In this document: positions 12,043 to 23,466 of the stretch, piece by piece | How positions within the stretch are numbered: the stretch's first letter is position 1 | Layout: every line of letters begins with the position of its first letter | Source of the DNA: Haematobia irritans | Taxonomy: Eukaryota > Arthropoda > Insecta > Diptera > Muscidae | Direction: 5' to 3' | Length of the DNA stretch: 64,000 nt | Assembly: GCF_050003625.1 (NCBI RefSeq) | Contig: NC_134397.1 | Location: 270,562,070-270,626,069, forward strand | The notes under the pieces: generated by a model | Seen by the model: only the letters and a program-made list of their open reading frames with translations | The model's database searches: none | Told to the model about the DNA's origin: nothing | Translations under genes and position numbers: made by a program

Positions 12043-13229
12043 GAGACTATATCAAATTCTTGGTTAACATGAACTTGTTTATTTGAAATTTAAAGAATTT
12101 ATTAACTGTCAAAAAGTCCGACCTCTTTAATATGATTTGAAATAAAAATTGTGTAGATTTTTACCCTCATTGCTCGAATGGCACCAGAAGTAAAATCGGA
12201 ATCGTTTACTTCAAGATTCTGGCATCTTGTATTCCCTCAAGAAGTACAACCGGTTTATATCAAAAACTTGCGAAATATAAACTTAATATATCTCTTTAAG
12301 GACCTAAAATACATTAAAGTTTCCAAATTCAAACAAATCGAACAAAAATTGCGCTGGCAAACTTATAATATCACCTTCACCCTCTTACGGTGTGTGTCGA
12401 TTTTTTAAATTGACCAAATCTGTGTTTTATTGTGTTTTTATTTGCAGTGTATCCCTTGTCCAATCTGCATCTGCAAATAATGTCAGTTTGTTGTGAAATA
12501 AACACTCAGCGATTTTTCACTTTTATGACTTTGGTCGTAAAAATTCTTTCTTTATCTCCCGTTCCGACATTCCATCTCCACTAGCCTTACCTTATGTCAC
12601 ATATTTTCACTGTGAAACAGGATTTCAGCAATCTTCACTGTCAACTTATACAATGCACACTCGAGGTTATATGGACGACCAAATGATATGTTAACTGGTC
12701 TTGGAAAATCTGGTCTTGTACAAAAACCAAAAAAAAAAAAAAAATAAATAAAACGTGAAACATTCTACGGACAAGTTGATGACGAGATGAGTGAAAAGTG
12801 ATTTACATTCGTTGATAGTGAAAATTTGAGTTCTCCAAAAAATAAAAACAGTTTAATGCAGACCATAAAGAAAGAACTTGACCTGAATTGAATTCATGAA
12901 ATCTTGGTCTTCTTAGAAAAATGCAAAAAAAAAAAACACATAAAATAAAATTCATTTTGCACTATCACAAATCCCACAGTATTTTTCATTTTCAATATAT
13001 TTTTAAAGTCAAAGCTCACAAGAAAACTGATAGTCTCTGGAATGTCCAGACAAGACCACTCATATGGATATAAACAAGAACTGAATGGGGCTTAACACAC
13101 CACTTGGATCAGTCCAAAATGTCGATGGTATAAAAAATACACCGTGGTGCAAGGGTAACACCTGTATTCCGTTGCAATGGTCCAACATCCATTAATGTGA
13201 GATAAGTATCAAAATTTATTTAGATGCTT
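12043..13229. other. Unassigned spacer
   Basis: No repeat or exon is recognised. A 76-codon ORF at 12178-12408 (+) ends in low-complexity sequence and has no motif I know. An A-rich stretch lies at 12728-12752. Confidence 0.45.
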
Positions 13230-13372
13230 AAGAAATCTATTCTGGGGGTTGGTTTATATGGGGCTATATCAAAAAGAATTTGACCTGCTTGCGGACAAAA
13301 AAAAAAACGAAATACCAATTTTCCATTATTGAAGGCTGTAGCGTGATTGCAACAAACGGACTTTGATACCTG
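13230..13372 (+). mobile_element. Rep-B fragment
   Basis: GGTTTATATGGGGCTATATC, a block equivalent to CTTGACCTGCCTGCAGACAA, and TTGAAGGCTGTAGCGTGATT match the last monomer and pre-terminal region of rep-B at 48236-48372. Head and tail are missing. Confidence 0.65.
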
Positions 13373-13550
13373 CAGAAACGGAGCATAATGATCCCCAGAC
13401 TGTTTCAAAAGCATAATGTTCCTTTTTTAACCTGAAACATGTAACATGGTTGTAACATTTTATATTATGTAAACAAACGTGGCAACGGGAACCATAAACA
13501 AAGATTTATGTGCCTTTAAAAATACAACTTTATCAACAACACAAATCTTA

Positions 13551-13893
13551 GGTTAGGTTAGCTATAGTGACATCCCGGTATTTCAGGCTCACTTAGACTA
13601 TTCAGTCCATTGTGATACCACAGTTGTGAACTTCTCTCTTATCACTGAGTGATGTCCGATTCTATGTTAAGCTCAATGACAAGGGACCTCCTTTTTATAG
13701 CCGAGTCTGAACGGCGTTCCACATTGCAGTAAAACCACTTAGAGAAGCTTTGAAACACTCAGAAATGTCACCAGCATTAATGAGGTGGGATAATCCAAGG
13801 CTGAAAAACTTTTTGGTGTTTGGTCGAAGCAGGAATCGAACCCACGACCTTGTTTATACAAGGCGGGCATGCTAACCATTGCACCATGGTGGC
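13551..13893 (-). mobile_element. tRNA-derived SINE, near full length
   Basis: Read on the minus strand, the head GCCACCATGGTGCAATGG (13876-13893) holds an A-box-like segment. GGTTCGATTCC (13832-13842) is a good RNA polymerase III B box. A body of about 250 bp follows, ending in GAATAGTCTAAGTGAGCCTG and a short CTAACCTAA tail at 13551. The promoter spacing is tRNA-like, but the sequence does not close into a functional cloverleaf gene, so it is called a SINE. Other copies or fragments are at 896, 15238, 21487, 44617 and 52541. Confidence 0.75.
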
Positions 13894-14816
13894 ACTTAGA
13901 AATCTTAGATAGTCCAAAATTTCATTTTGGAGGAAAACAATTTTTACTTTCTTCTAAACAAACTTTGTTTGGCCTGAAAGAAACACCATTGACAATAAAT
14001 TAAAACATCGTTCGTCTAAAATTTCATTTACCTTAAATGAAATTAATGTTTTGCATGTGCAACATGTATTTTTCATATAATCAAAAATATATATTTTAAT
14101 CAGATAATGGATTATTTCAAAAATTTAATTTTTCATGCTAAAATAAATATTATCCCATTTTCACATATAAAACGATTCATTTTCTTTGTTGGTTGGTTCG
14201 TTGGTTTTTTTTTGTTTTTCTTTTTTTACACAACAACATTTTCCTAAAGATTAAAAAACTTTTCTTCATAGCGTATAATATATAGCCCTTTGAGTTTTCT
14301 CTCTTACCAAAGGATACAGATTTTTAATGACGCCATTAAATCTCCATTTTTCTTACTTGTTTCCACTTGAAGTTAAGTCATAACTGTTTATGGATTATTT
14401 AAATTTTTCTTAACAACATGAGAAAATGTGTAAGTCTATACATTTTGTTGTGGTTAAAGTTATTCTAATTCTAATCGGGGGATGTATTTTGATGCCTTGA
14501 ATATCCCTAGAAAACCGCTGAATACTGTCAGAAGAAACGCATTAAAAGATGTCAGTTATTTGGAACCATTAGCTAATGGCCAAAATGATAAATGAATGTG
14601 TGACTCTTAAATTTGTTATAAAAATCAAATCTAAAAACTGATGCGAATCAAAGGGAAAATGATAAATGCTTAAAGTTCATATCATTGACCAGATTTCAAC
14701 TCTCATCCATCCTATACATAATGGCAACGGGAATAAAATTTTTCGAAAATAAGCAACCGTTTCAGACATTTTGGATACTTGATAACAAAGTGGACCAATT
14801 GGATTGTATCAATTTA
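13894..14816. other. Unassigned AT-rich spacer
   Basis: No coding region or recognised repeat is seen. There are T-rich runs around 14195-14230. Confidence 0.45.
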
Positions 14817-16136
14817 TTATACCCTCCACCATAGGATGGGGGTCATTCCGTTTATAACACATCGAAATATTGCTCTAAGACCCCATAAAGAATATATATA
14901 TTCTGGGTCGTGGTGAAATTCTGAGTCGATCTGAGCATGTCCGTCCGTCCGTATGTTGAAATCACGCTAACTTCCGAACGAAACAAGCTATCGACTTGAA
15001 ACTCGGCACAAGTAGTTGTTATTGATGTAGGTCGGATGGTATTGCAAATGGGCCATGTCGGTTCACTTTTACGTATAGCCCCCATATAAACGGACCCCAA
15101 AATTTGGCTTGCAGGCCCTCTAAGAGAAGCAAATTTCATCATATGGTCTCTAACAACCATGCAAAAATTGGTCCACATCGGTCCATAATTATATATAGCC
15201 CCCATATAAACCGATTCCACGATTTGGCTTTCGGAGCCTCCGTACGCCGTTCGGACTCGGCTATAAAAAGGAGGTCCCTTGTCATTGAGCTTAACATAGA
15301 ATCGGGCAGCACTCAGTGATAAGAGAGAAGTTCACCAATGTGGTGTCACAATGGACTGAATAGTCTAAGTGAGCCTGATACATCGGGCTGCCACCTAACC
15401 TAACCTAACCTAACCTAGTATATGGTATCCAACAACCATGCATGAATTGGTTCATACCAGTCCATAATTATATATAGCCCCCATATAAACCGATCCCCAG
15501 ATTTGACCTCCGGTGCCTTTTGGAAAAGCAAAATTCATCCGATCTGATTGAAATTTGGTACGTGGTTTTACTATATGATGTTTAACAACCATTCCAAAAG
15601 CGGTCCATATCAGTCAATAATCATATATAGCCCCCATATAAACCCCTAGATTTGGTTTTCGAACCTCTTGGAGTAGCAAATTTCATCCGAGTCAGTTGAA
15701 ATTTGGTACATTTTGCTAGTATATGGCCGTTAACAACCATGCCTAACTAGGTCCATATCGGTCTATAGTTATATATAGCCCTCAGATAAATCGATCCCCA
15801 ATCACACAAAAATTGGTCCATATCAAATTCATAATTGTATATAGCCCCCATATAAGCGACCCCCATATTTCAATTCTGGCTCCCTACGTACCGTGTAAAA
15901 GTCCATATCGATTTGTAATTATTTGTAGACTTACCTATACATACCTTTTTTGTCTAATATATACCACGTATGGACTAACTCACAATTTAGAAAACGATGT
16001 TAAGAAGTTTTAAGATACCACAACCCAATTAATTCGATTGTGGATGACAGTCTTCAGAAGAAGTTTCTACGCAATTCATAGTGGAGGGTATATAAGATTC
16101 GGCCTGGCCGAACTTACGGCCGTATATACTTGTTTT
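14817..16136 (-). mobile_element. Rep-A element (complete ends), with SINE insertion
   Basis: On the minus strand the head ACAAGTATATACGGCCGTAA starts at about 16136. Five or so monomers (TATATGGGGGCTATATATAA, GGTCCATATCGG-type) follow, then a GTCY tract (about 14936-14953), the TTTCACCACGACCCAG block, and a tail of TATACCCTCCACC...GGATGGGGG at 14817-14845. A SINE 3' part lies inside at 15238-15417. Noncoding. Confidence 0.75.
15238..15417 (+). mobile_element. SINE, 5'-truncated, with (AACCT)n tail
   Basis: It begins near ACGCCGTTCGGACTCGGC, passes through AAAAAGGAGGTCCCTTGTCA and GAATAGTCTAAGTGAGCCTG, and ends in four AACCT units. It interrupts a rep-A monomer. Compared with 13551-13893 it lacks the tRNA-like head, as expected for incomplete reverse transcription. 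Confidence 0.75.
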
Positions 16137-16381
16137 TGAAATATTTTGGTGATATTTTTTTCAAGAATTTTTTCCTTTTCAAATAAAACAAGTATATACG
16201 GCCGTAAGTTCGGCTAGGCCGAAGCTTATGTACCCTCCACCATGGATTGCGTAGAAACTTCTACTGAAGACTGTCATCCACAATCGAATTACTTGGGTTG
16301 CGGTAACACTTGCCGATGGCAAGGTTTCTTAAAACTTCCTAACACCGTAATATATAGCACATAGTCCATACGTGGTATATA

Positions 16382-17315
16382 TAGGGTGATTTGTTAAGAG
16401 CTTGATAACTTTTTTTAAAAAAAAAAACGCATAAAATTTGCAAAATCTCATCGGTTCTTTATTTGAAACGTTAGATTGGTCCATGACATTTACTTTTTGA
16501 AGATAATTTCATTTAAATGTTGACCGCGGCTGCGTCTTAGGTGGTCCATTCGGAAAGTCCAATTTTGGGCAACTTTTTCGAGCATTTCGGCCGGAATAGC
16601 CCGAATTTCTTCGGAAATGTTGTCTTCCAAAGCTGGAATAGTTGCTGGCTTATTTCTGTAGACTTTAGACTTGACGTAGCCCCACAAAAAATAGTCTAAA
16701 GGCGTCAAATCGCATGATCTTGGTGGCCAACTTACCGGTCCATTTCTTGAGATGAATTGTTCTCCGAAGTTTTCCCTCAAAATGGCCATAGAATCGCGAG
16801 CTGTGTGGCATGTAGCGCCATCTTGTTGAAACCACATGTCAACTAAGTTCAGTTCTTCCATTTTTGGCAACAAAAAGTTTGTTAGCATCGAACGATAGCG
16901 ATCGCCATTCACCGTAACGTTGCGTCCAACAGCATCTTTGTAAAAATACGGTCCAATGATTCCACCAGCGTACAAACCACACCAAACAGTGCATTTTTCG
17001 GGATGCATGGGCAGTTCTTGAACGGCTTCTGGTTGCTCTTCACTCCAAATGCGGCAATTTTGCTTATTTACGTAGCCATTCAACCAGAAATGAGCCTCAT
17101 CGCTGAACAAAATTTGTCGATAAAAAAGCGGATTTTCTGCCAACTTTTCTAGGGCCCATTCACTGAAAATTCGACGTTGTGGCAGATCGTAAGTCTATTC
17201 ATGATGAAATGTCAAAGCATACTGAGCATCTTTCTCTTTGACACCATGTCTGAAATCCCACGTGATCTGTCAAATACTAATGCATGAAAATCCTAACCTC
17301 AAAAGAATCACCCTT
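16382..17315 (-). mobile_element. Tc1/mariner element, internally deleted (934 bp)
   Basis: The ends are TAGGGTGATT at the left and, read inward from the right, AAGGGTGATT, with the TA target duplication at 16380-16381 and 17316-17317. The element lies in rep-A exactly between GTGGTATA and TTACAC; comparison with 58671-58735 reconstructs the empty site. It carries a transposase lacking its N-terminal third. Confidence 0.85.
16490..17194 (-). pseudogene. Mariner-type transposase, catalytic domain only
   Basis: The frame is open for 235 codons from 17194 (just after a TAG at 17195-17197) to the stop at 16490; the first Met is at 17143. It shows the DDE-type catalytic motifs: FSDEAHFWLNG (first Asp), WFQQDGATCHTA (second Asp) and SCDLTPLDYFLWGY (third Asp). 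By my count 36 residues lie between the second and third Asp, longer than the 34 of classical mariner. The N-terminal helix-turn-helix DNA-binding part (about 100 residues in the family) is missing, although both element ends remain. This copy could not make a working transposase but could be moved by one supplied in trans. The catalytic reaction is cut-and-paste transposition into TA. Confidence 0.85.
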
Positions 17316-17840
17316 TATTACACTAAAAACGCCGATTAAATACGTATATAATTAAGTTTAAAGTTTCTATAGAAATAAAATTTTGACAACATTTTCTATA
17401 GAAATAACATTTTTGCAATATTTTCTATAGAAATAACATTTTGACAAAATATTATATAAAAATAAAATTTTGGTAGATTATTTTTGGCTCGAGTGGCAAC
17501 CATGATTATGAACCGATATGGACCAATTTTTGTGTGTTTGGGGATCGGCTATATATAACTATAGACCCATATGAACCAATTTTGCCAGGGTTATTAGCGG
17601 GCTTATACTAGCACCACATTGCAAATTTCAACCGGATCGGATGAATTTTGCTCCTGCAAGAGGCTCCGGAGGTCAAATCTGGGGATCGGTTTATATGGGG
17701 GCTATATATAATTATGGACCGATATGGACCAATTTTTGCATGGTTATTAGAGACCATGTACTTACATCATGTACCAAATTTCAGCCGGATCGGATGAAAT
17801 ATAGTCTCCGCAAGCCAAATCTGGGGGTCCGTTTATATGC

Positions 17841-18203
17841 ACGCACAGAAAAAAAGGTTGTCGCATCCATTTAATGCTTATCTAGAGTACGTAATTGTCG
17901 CGAAAACCATGTATTTTGTCTTTGTAAAAATAAATTTCGAGCGGAGAAAAATATATGTTGGCAATAAGCATTTAAATGGTTCTCAAATGCCGCAAACATG
18001 TTCTATTATTTAAATGATAGAATTTGAGATCATTACATGGTCGGAAAAATCATGTACCTGACCATCCAATTTTTTTACTTTTTTGCAGGGAAAAAAGTAT
18101 TTTTATGGATTACGTATAGACATGTCTAGAACCATTACATGACCATAAAGACCATGTACATTTTTTTCGTGACCATTTAATTTTTTAACTTTTTTGCAGC
18201 GAA
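17841..18203. mobile_element. Unclassified insertion within rep-A
   Basis: Rep-A sequence stops at TCCGTTTATATGC and resumes at ACGTAAAAGTGGACCG. Between them is about 363 bp unrelated to rep-A, starting CACAGAAAAAAAGGTTGTCG and ending TTAACTTTTTTGCAGCG. It contains repeated ACCATGTA and ATTACATG motifs. The ends resemble the A-rich MITE termini elsewhere, but I cannot prove inverted repeats or a target duplication. Confidence 0.5.
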
Positions 18204-18455
18204 CGTAAAAGTGGACCGATATGGCCCATTTGCAATACCATCCGACCTACATCAATAAAAACTACTTGTGCCAAGTTTCAAGTCGCCAAGTTTTGAACAA
18301 GAAAAAAAAAACTCAAAGAAATAAGTCGTATATGCTAAGCAAATCTCGCATTTTAAGGACAAGAAGTTGTTGGTCTCACTACAGTATTTTGCCAGTGTAT
18401 GTTGTAAACGAAATGTCAAATTAATTTACCCTCCTGGCCGTATGGAGGGTAAATT

Positions 18456-19046
18456 ATGCTTTTCTTTTAACGTCGAACATTAAAATATTATTAAAATAAA
18501 TATTTTAAATATTATTAAATAAATTATTCATTATATAATTGTTGAGCAAGGAAGATTAAGCAACCTTTAATTGAGTCATTGAAGACAAAATGCCAGGTAC
18601 AAATAATGACGTGGGAGGCCTTAATATCCTCGGTCCAAGAGATTCCGCATAATAATTATAATATACACAAATATTTAATATATAAAACGTATATCACTTT
18701 TTCCATATCAGGCTAGTAATTATTTTAATTTGGTGAATTTTATGAAAAAATATAATTATTTTACTATGCAACGCATATAGTCATGATAATTAAATGGGAA
18801 TTTCTCTTTGCTCTAATTTCAGCACGTGCATCTATGAAATAACCAAAATATACGGACAATGAATTCTCTAAAAATATGTCATTGTGGTTTGACAATGCTT
18901 CGTTGTTCAATGCATTAAAAACAAGGGGTTGAATCTGAACCTAGTCTTCCTTACAAAACCCCTAACTCCCGCCCCACCCCCAAAACCAATATTGGAGGCG
19001 GTGTTTGTGACCATCCTATATAATTTTCCAAGAATCGCAAAAAATC
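18456..19046 (+). other. Upstream region and probable 5' UTR of the receptor gene
   Basis: AT-rich sequence without recognised repeats. CTCTTTGCTCTAATTTCAG ending at 18822 is a strong splice-acceptor match (pyrimidine tract plus CAG), so the first coding exon may begin at 18823 with about 224 nt of 5' UTR spliced to a further upstream exon. Just before the start codon is a GC-rich patch (CCCGCCCCACCCCCAAAACC, about 18968-18987). No promoter can be assigned with confidence. Confidence 0.45.
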
Positions 19047-19557
19047 ATGGAAAGTCTCCTACTCACCAACAATGACAGTAATCAGAACTATTCCATTTTG
19101 TATAGCAACAATGAATTTTCGAATGTGGCAGCTGCTGCCTTACCATCTGCCTCGTCCACCCCATCCGATGCATCATCGTCGGTGGCCTCAACAATATTCC
19201 TGCCAACACTTGGTGACATATCCTCCACCCACTGGCAATGGGATGCTTTGCCATCGCCAAAGGCTTTACTCTTGAATAGTGAATGGCTTCAGCAGAATAT
19301 GAGTCAAATGCTGAATATATCCGCTGACAATTTATCGCACATATTGACAACGATACAGCGTGAACATATTGTGCCGGAACGAGCTCCCATGCCTCTATTG
19401 GCCACATTGACAGTGTGCTATACGTTGATCTTTATCGCTGGCGTCCTTGGTAATCTAATAACGTGCATTGTGATATCGCGCAATAAAATTATGCATACGG
19501 CAACGAATTTTTACCTTTTCAATTTGGCTGTGTCGGATTTAATTCTATTATTATCAG
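19047..19557 (+). CDS. PK2-R: Pyrokinin/PRXamide receptor, coding exon 1 (N-terminus, TM1, start of TM2)
   Basis: This is the first coding exon of a G-protein-coupled receptor for a PRXamide neuropeptide; insect hugin/pyrokinin-2 receptors are the closest family I recognise. The start ATG at 19047 has a fair fly context (AAAATCATGG). Residues 1-115 form a long Ser/Ala-rich extracellular tail with N-glycosylation sequons at Asn14, 84, 90 and 95 and no obvious cleavable signal peptide. TM1 spans about 117-142 with the class A GN signature (GVLGNLITC). TM2 begins with NFYLFNLAVSDLI, including the conserved LAxxD Asp (residue 164). The exon ends TATTATCAG followed by GTAAGT, phase 1. The splice to 26602 restores Gly171 and the PxDLYNLW loop. 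The exact paralogue (PK2-R1 or R2 type) cannot be decided here. Confidence 0.85.
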
Positions 19558-19722
19558 GTAAGTGAACAATGATTGGTAACGTATTTAAGGCCGGAGTTGG
19601 GGGTGGTAAAATAAACTAAATAAACATGTGAATATGAAATATGGAGGAGTCTTGTAGCTCCTACTCTGCCTACTATGGATTTTAATTATTTCACTAGTGT
19701 TAATGATTAATAATGATATTTA

Positions 19723-20290
19723 ACAACTATATACGATCGAAAGTTCGGCAGCCCGAATCTAGGGTACCCTTTACTATGGATTGTGTATTGATTTCTAAAT
19801 TGAAATATAGTCACTATTGAGTCTACACTCACTTAATCGGGTTGCCACTTTAACCTATCCCATCTTCGAACTTGGCCTGCGTGCAGACAATTCTGTGCCA
19901 AATTTCAGGACGATAGATCCATTATTGTAGACTGTAGTGTGATTACAACAGATAGACGGACATGCTTATATCGTCTTAGAATTTCTCCCTGATCAAGAAT
20001 ATATATACTTTATATAGTCGCAAATCGATATTTCGATGTGTTACAAACGGAATGACAAACTTATTATACCCCCGTCAACATTCTATGGTGGTGGATATAA
20101 CAAGTATATACAGCAGTAAGTTCTGCAGGGCCGAATCCCACCACTTTGAATCAAATATAATACTCGTAATTTCCTCGGACAGTTTATCGTCGTAGCGTCT
20201 TACTTCTGGGTTTATAAGGATAATTTTTGTTTGAAGTTTTGGAGGAATGTAAGCGTGCAAAAATAACGAATAACGATTTTGAAATCTAAA
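19723..20290 (+). mobile_element. Degenerate rep-B elements, head to tail
   Basis: A worn copy (head like ACTATATACGATCGAAAGTT) runs to the tail block GAATTTCTCCCTGATCAAGA, CTTTATATAGTCG and the 3' hairpin TATACCCCC...GGTGGATATA near 20064-20099. A second head, ACAAGTATATACAGCAGTAA, starts immediately at 20099, making a head-to-tail junction. The second copy fades after about 20290. Confidence 0.65.
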
Positions 20291-21486
20291 TTCGGCCGAA
20301 TTTTTTTTCTTTTTTACTGTTTAATAGATTTTCTATGCTTTTCTAAACTTAATTATTCAAAACTTACATTTTTAGCTAAAACGACCACAAAGTGCATTTT
20401 CTAGGACTCATGTTAATTGGAAAATTTTTCTTCTAAAATGTGCTTAAAAAGTCTTTCTTACTTTTACACATTCATTTTGTGATTATATGGAGGCCTTCAA
20501 TCACACCTTTACCACTATTTGTCTAATCTCTTTGTGTGGCACGTTAGTCAGGACATAATTCCAAATACAATAGTGGTCATATTTTTCCACATAAGCAATA
20601 TATCATTATTAGATTAGATCACTATCAAACAATTCTAACACAAAACCAATATCCAGCTCCAGCCACCAATCAATTTCAAACACCGATGTCCTTGTATGGC
20701 AATCGCTGTCCATTATCCATTAAAACCATGACATATTTGGACATCACAAAAATTGACTTGCCACTTCCACTAATCATTATTAACGGGTAAATGTTTGGAC
20801 CAGTGTAGTCACCTAACATTTTTAGGCTGGAGGGACGGGTTCTATATTTGTTCGTCTCTCTCTCTCTATTTAACGGTTAAATCATTCGCGGCTGGTTTCA
20901 ATTATTTCGTTTTGTGCTGACATTAGGTTTTGTTATCATGTTGGTATCATGCCATAGGAAAAGCCTACCATGAAGGCATTGTAGTTGACCCAAAACTAAT
21001 ACAGCAAGAAATTTGCCTAGTCATGACCATAGAACTTTATTCAACCTAAATTTCAAACAAAAATCATTGTTTTGTTTTGTTTTTTTTTTTCTTGGACTGT
21101 TGACTTTCTATTTAATTTCCTTAATGGTTGCGTGTATAGTACGCCTAGCATTTTGTATAAATTAATGGGACTTGTTGAATTCAACTTGGCCATATAGTGC
21201 TCACCATTATGTTTAGGACGTAACAAGCTTAAAAAATAAATGTATATAAACTACCAATTTTTATAGGTAATGATTATATTCTTAGAATTGTGTTGTTAAA
21301 AAAGACAAAAAAGAATTTCGTCATAAAAAAATAAGGACGAAATATAAATAATAGTTGATGGAGATTACATAGCATTTTTATTAACTGCTTTGAGGCAGGT
21401 AAAATTAATTTAGCGGAAAACTTGCACTTAATACCAAAAAATATATATTAATATCCCAAGGCAACAAAAACAAACTGCTAATAGCA
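20291..21486. other. Intron 1 spacer, unassigned
   Basis: AT-rich intronic sequence with no repeat family or exon that I recognise. A TC-rich run (CTCTCTCTCT) lies at about 20851-20865. Confidence 0.45.
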
Positions 21487-21640
21487 GCTCAGTGATAGGT
21501 ACCTTCAATTTATAGTCATGCTTCTCTATGTGGTGTGAATCCACTTTCAAACACTTAGATATGTCACCAGCATTACTGCGAGAAGATAAACCATCGCTGA
21601 AAGAAATCTTTGGTGTTTGGTCGCCAACCGAAACAATGGA
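21487..21640 (-). mobile_element. Degenerate SINE fragment
   Basis: CACTTAGATATGTCACCAGC and ATCTTTGGTGTTTGGTCG match the mid-body of the SINE at 13760-13825. Head and tail are unrecognisable. Confidence 0.55.
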
Positions 21641-21689
21641 ATTATTGAGAGGCGAGTTCGGTGTACATTTTATTTCACATTCGGGACCA

Positions 21690-21775
21690 GTCAATTAGTC
21701 ACTAGACTTTTTTTGTGGGCCTATGTTAAAGTCATGTCTATACAGACAAGCATCACTTGAAGCATGGGTGCCGCT
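21690..21775. repeat. Short dispersed repeat shared with 44340-44450
   Basis: CCTATGTTAAAGTCATG, then ACAAGCATCACTTGAAGCAT, correspond to ACTATGTTAAAGTTCATG and ACAAGCCCGCTTCAATTGAT at about 44393-44442. The family is unknown. Confidence 0.5.
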
Positions 21776-22059
21776 CGTGCCCTAAATAATCGATCAAATT
21801 TTTAAGAAAATTTTACCAAAAATCTACACAATTTAAAAACTTTTTTTTAAGTTTTTGATCAAATTTTTGTGGTCAATGTAAAAAATGTTTTTCTTTGAAT
21901 GAAATGTTTTATTATTTTATTACATATTATGATATTATTAGCAATTTAAGATTTCACTAACACGAAAAGGGTGAACTTCTTCATAATGGACTTTGTTAGT
22001 ATCTAAATTAAATTAGTGAGTTTAGTTTAAAATTTTATTTGTGTAGAATTTTTTTTTCA

Positions 22060-23466
22060 AAATTTAAATTCTATAGAAAATTTTGTCAAAATTTTATTTC
22101 TATGGAAAATTTTGTCAAAATTTTGTTTCCGTAGAAAATTTGGTAAAAATTTTATTTCTGTAGAAAATTTTGTCAAAATTTTGTTTCTATAGAAAACTTT
22201 GTAAAATTTTATTTCTATAGAAAATTTTGTCAACGTTTTATTTCTGTAGAAAACTTTGTCAACATTTTATTTCTATAGAAAGTTTTGCCAAATTTTATTT
22301 CTATAGAATATATTGTCAAAAGTTAATTTCTATAGAAAATTTTGTCAAAATTTTATTACTGTAGAAAATTTTGTCAAAATTTTATTTCTATAGAAAATTT
22401 TTTCAAAATTTTACTTCTATAGACAATTTTGTCAAAATTTTATTTCTATAGAAAATTTTGTCAAAATTTTATTTCTATAGAAAATTTTGTCAAAATTTTA
22501 TTTCTATAGAAAATTTTGTTAAAATTTTATTTATATAGAAAATTTTGTTTCTATAGTCAAATTGTCAAAATTTTATTTCTATAGACAATTTTGTCAAAAT
22601 TTTATTTCTATAGAAAATGTTGTCAAAATTTTATTTCTGTAGATAATTTTGTCAAAATTTTATTTCTATAGAAAATTTTGTCAAAATTTTACTTCTATAG
22701 ACAATTTTGTCAAAATTTTATTTCTATAGAAAATTTTGTCAAAATTTTATTTCTATAGAAAATTTTGTCAAAATTTTATTTCTATAGAAAATTTTGTTAA
22801 AATTTTTTTTATAGAGAAAATTTTGTTTCTATAGTCAAATTGTCAAAATTTTATTTCTATAGACAATTTTGTCAAAATTTTGTTTCTATAGAAAACTTTG
22901 TCAAAATTCTATTTCTATAGAAAATTTTGTCAACATTTTATCAAAATTTTATTTCCATAGAAAATATTTGTCAAAATTTTATTTCTATGGACAATTTTGT
23001 CAAAAATTTTATTTCTATAGAAAATTTTGCAAAATTTTATTTCTATAGAACATTTTTTTAAATTTTATTTCTATAGAATATTTTGTCAAAATTTTATTTC
23101 TATAGAAATTTTGTCAAAATTTTATTTCCATAGAAAATTTTGTCAAAATTTTATTTCTATGGAAAATTTTTTCAAAATTTTATTTCCATAGAAAATTTTG
23201 TCAAAATTTTATTTCTATAGAAAATTTTGTTAAAATTTTATTTCTATAGAAAATTTTGTTAAAATTTTATTTCTATAGAATATTTTGTCAAAATTTTATT
23301 TCTATAGAATATTTGTCAAAATGTTATTTCTATAGAAAATTTTGTCAAAATTGTTTCTATAGAAAACTTTGTCAACATTTTATTTCTATAGAAAATTTTG
23401 TCAAAATTGTTTCTATAGAAAACTTTGTCAAAATTTTATTTCTATGGAAAATTTTGTCAACGTTTT
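22060..23466 (-). repeat. 29-bp array, inverted orientation
   Basis: About 48 units of the near-palindromic 29-bp repeat, written here as ATTTCTATAGAAAATTTTG then TCAAAATTTT. The orientation is opposite to the arrays at 5546 and 9906. A roughly 240-bp block (about 22430-22560, repeated at about 22685-22840, both containing TTTCTATAGTCAAATTGTC) points to local duplication. Confidence 0.85.

Larger units (their letters stand above)
16187..18455 (+). mobile_element. Rep-A element broken by a mariner and a second insertion
   Basis: The head (ACAAGTATATACGGCCGTAA) starts at 16188 and runs to CATACGTGGTATA. It is interrupted by the mariner (16382-17315) and resumes with CCGATTAAATACGTATATAA, a short 29-bp array (17362-17490), TGGCAACCATGATTATGAAC, monomers to about 17840, an unrelated insertion (17841-18203), then TGGCCCATTTGCAATACCAT. 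It ends in a hairpin at 18425-18453 (stem TTTACCCTCC/GGAGGGTAAA). The order head, array, GGCAACCATGATTATGAACC, monomers is the same as at 57087-58902, so the array belongs to this lineage of the element. Confidence 0.7.

Noticed and set aside
13822..13893. Candidate tRNA gene (A and B boxes on the minus strand)
   Set aside because: It lacks a complete acceptor stem and anticodon arm and is joined to a dispersed SINE body with several copies.
15398..15417. Telomeric (CCTAA)n repeat
   Set aside because: It is only four units long and always at the 3' end of the SINE; it is a SINE tail.
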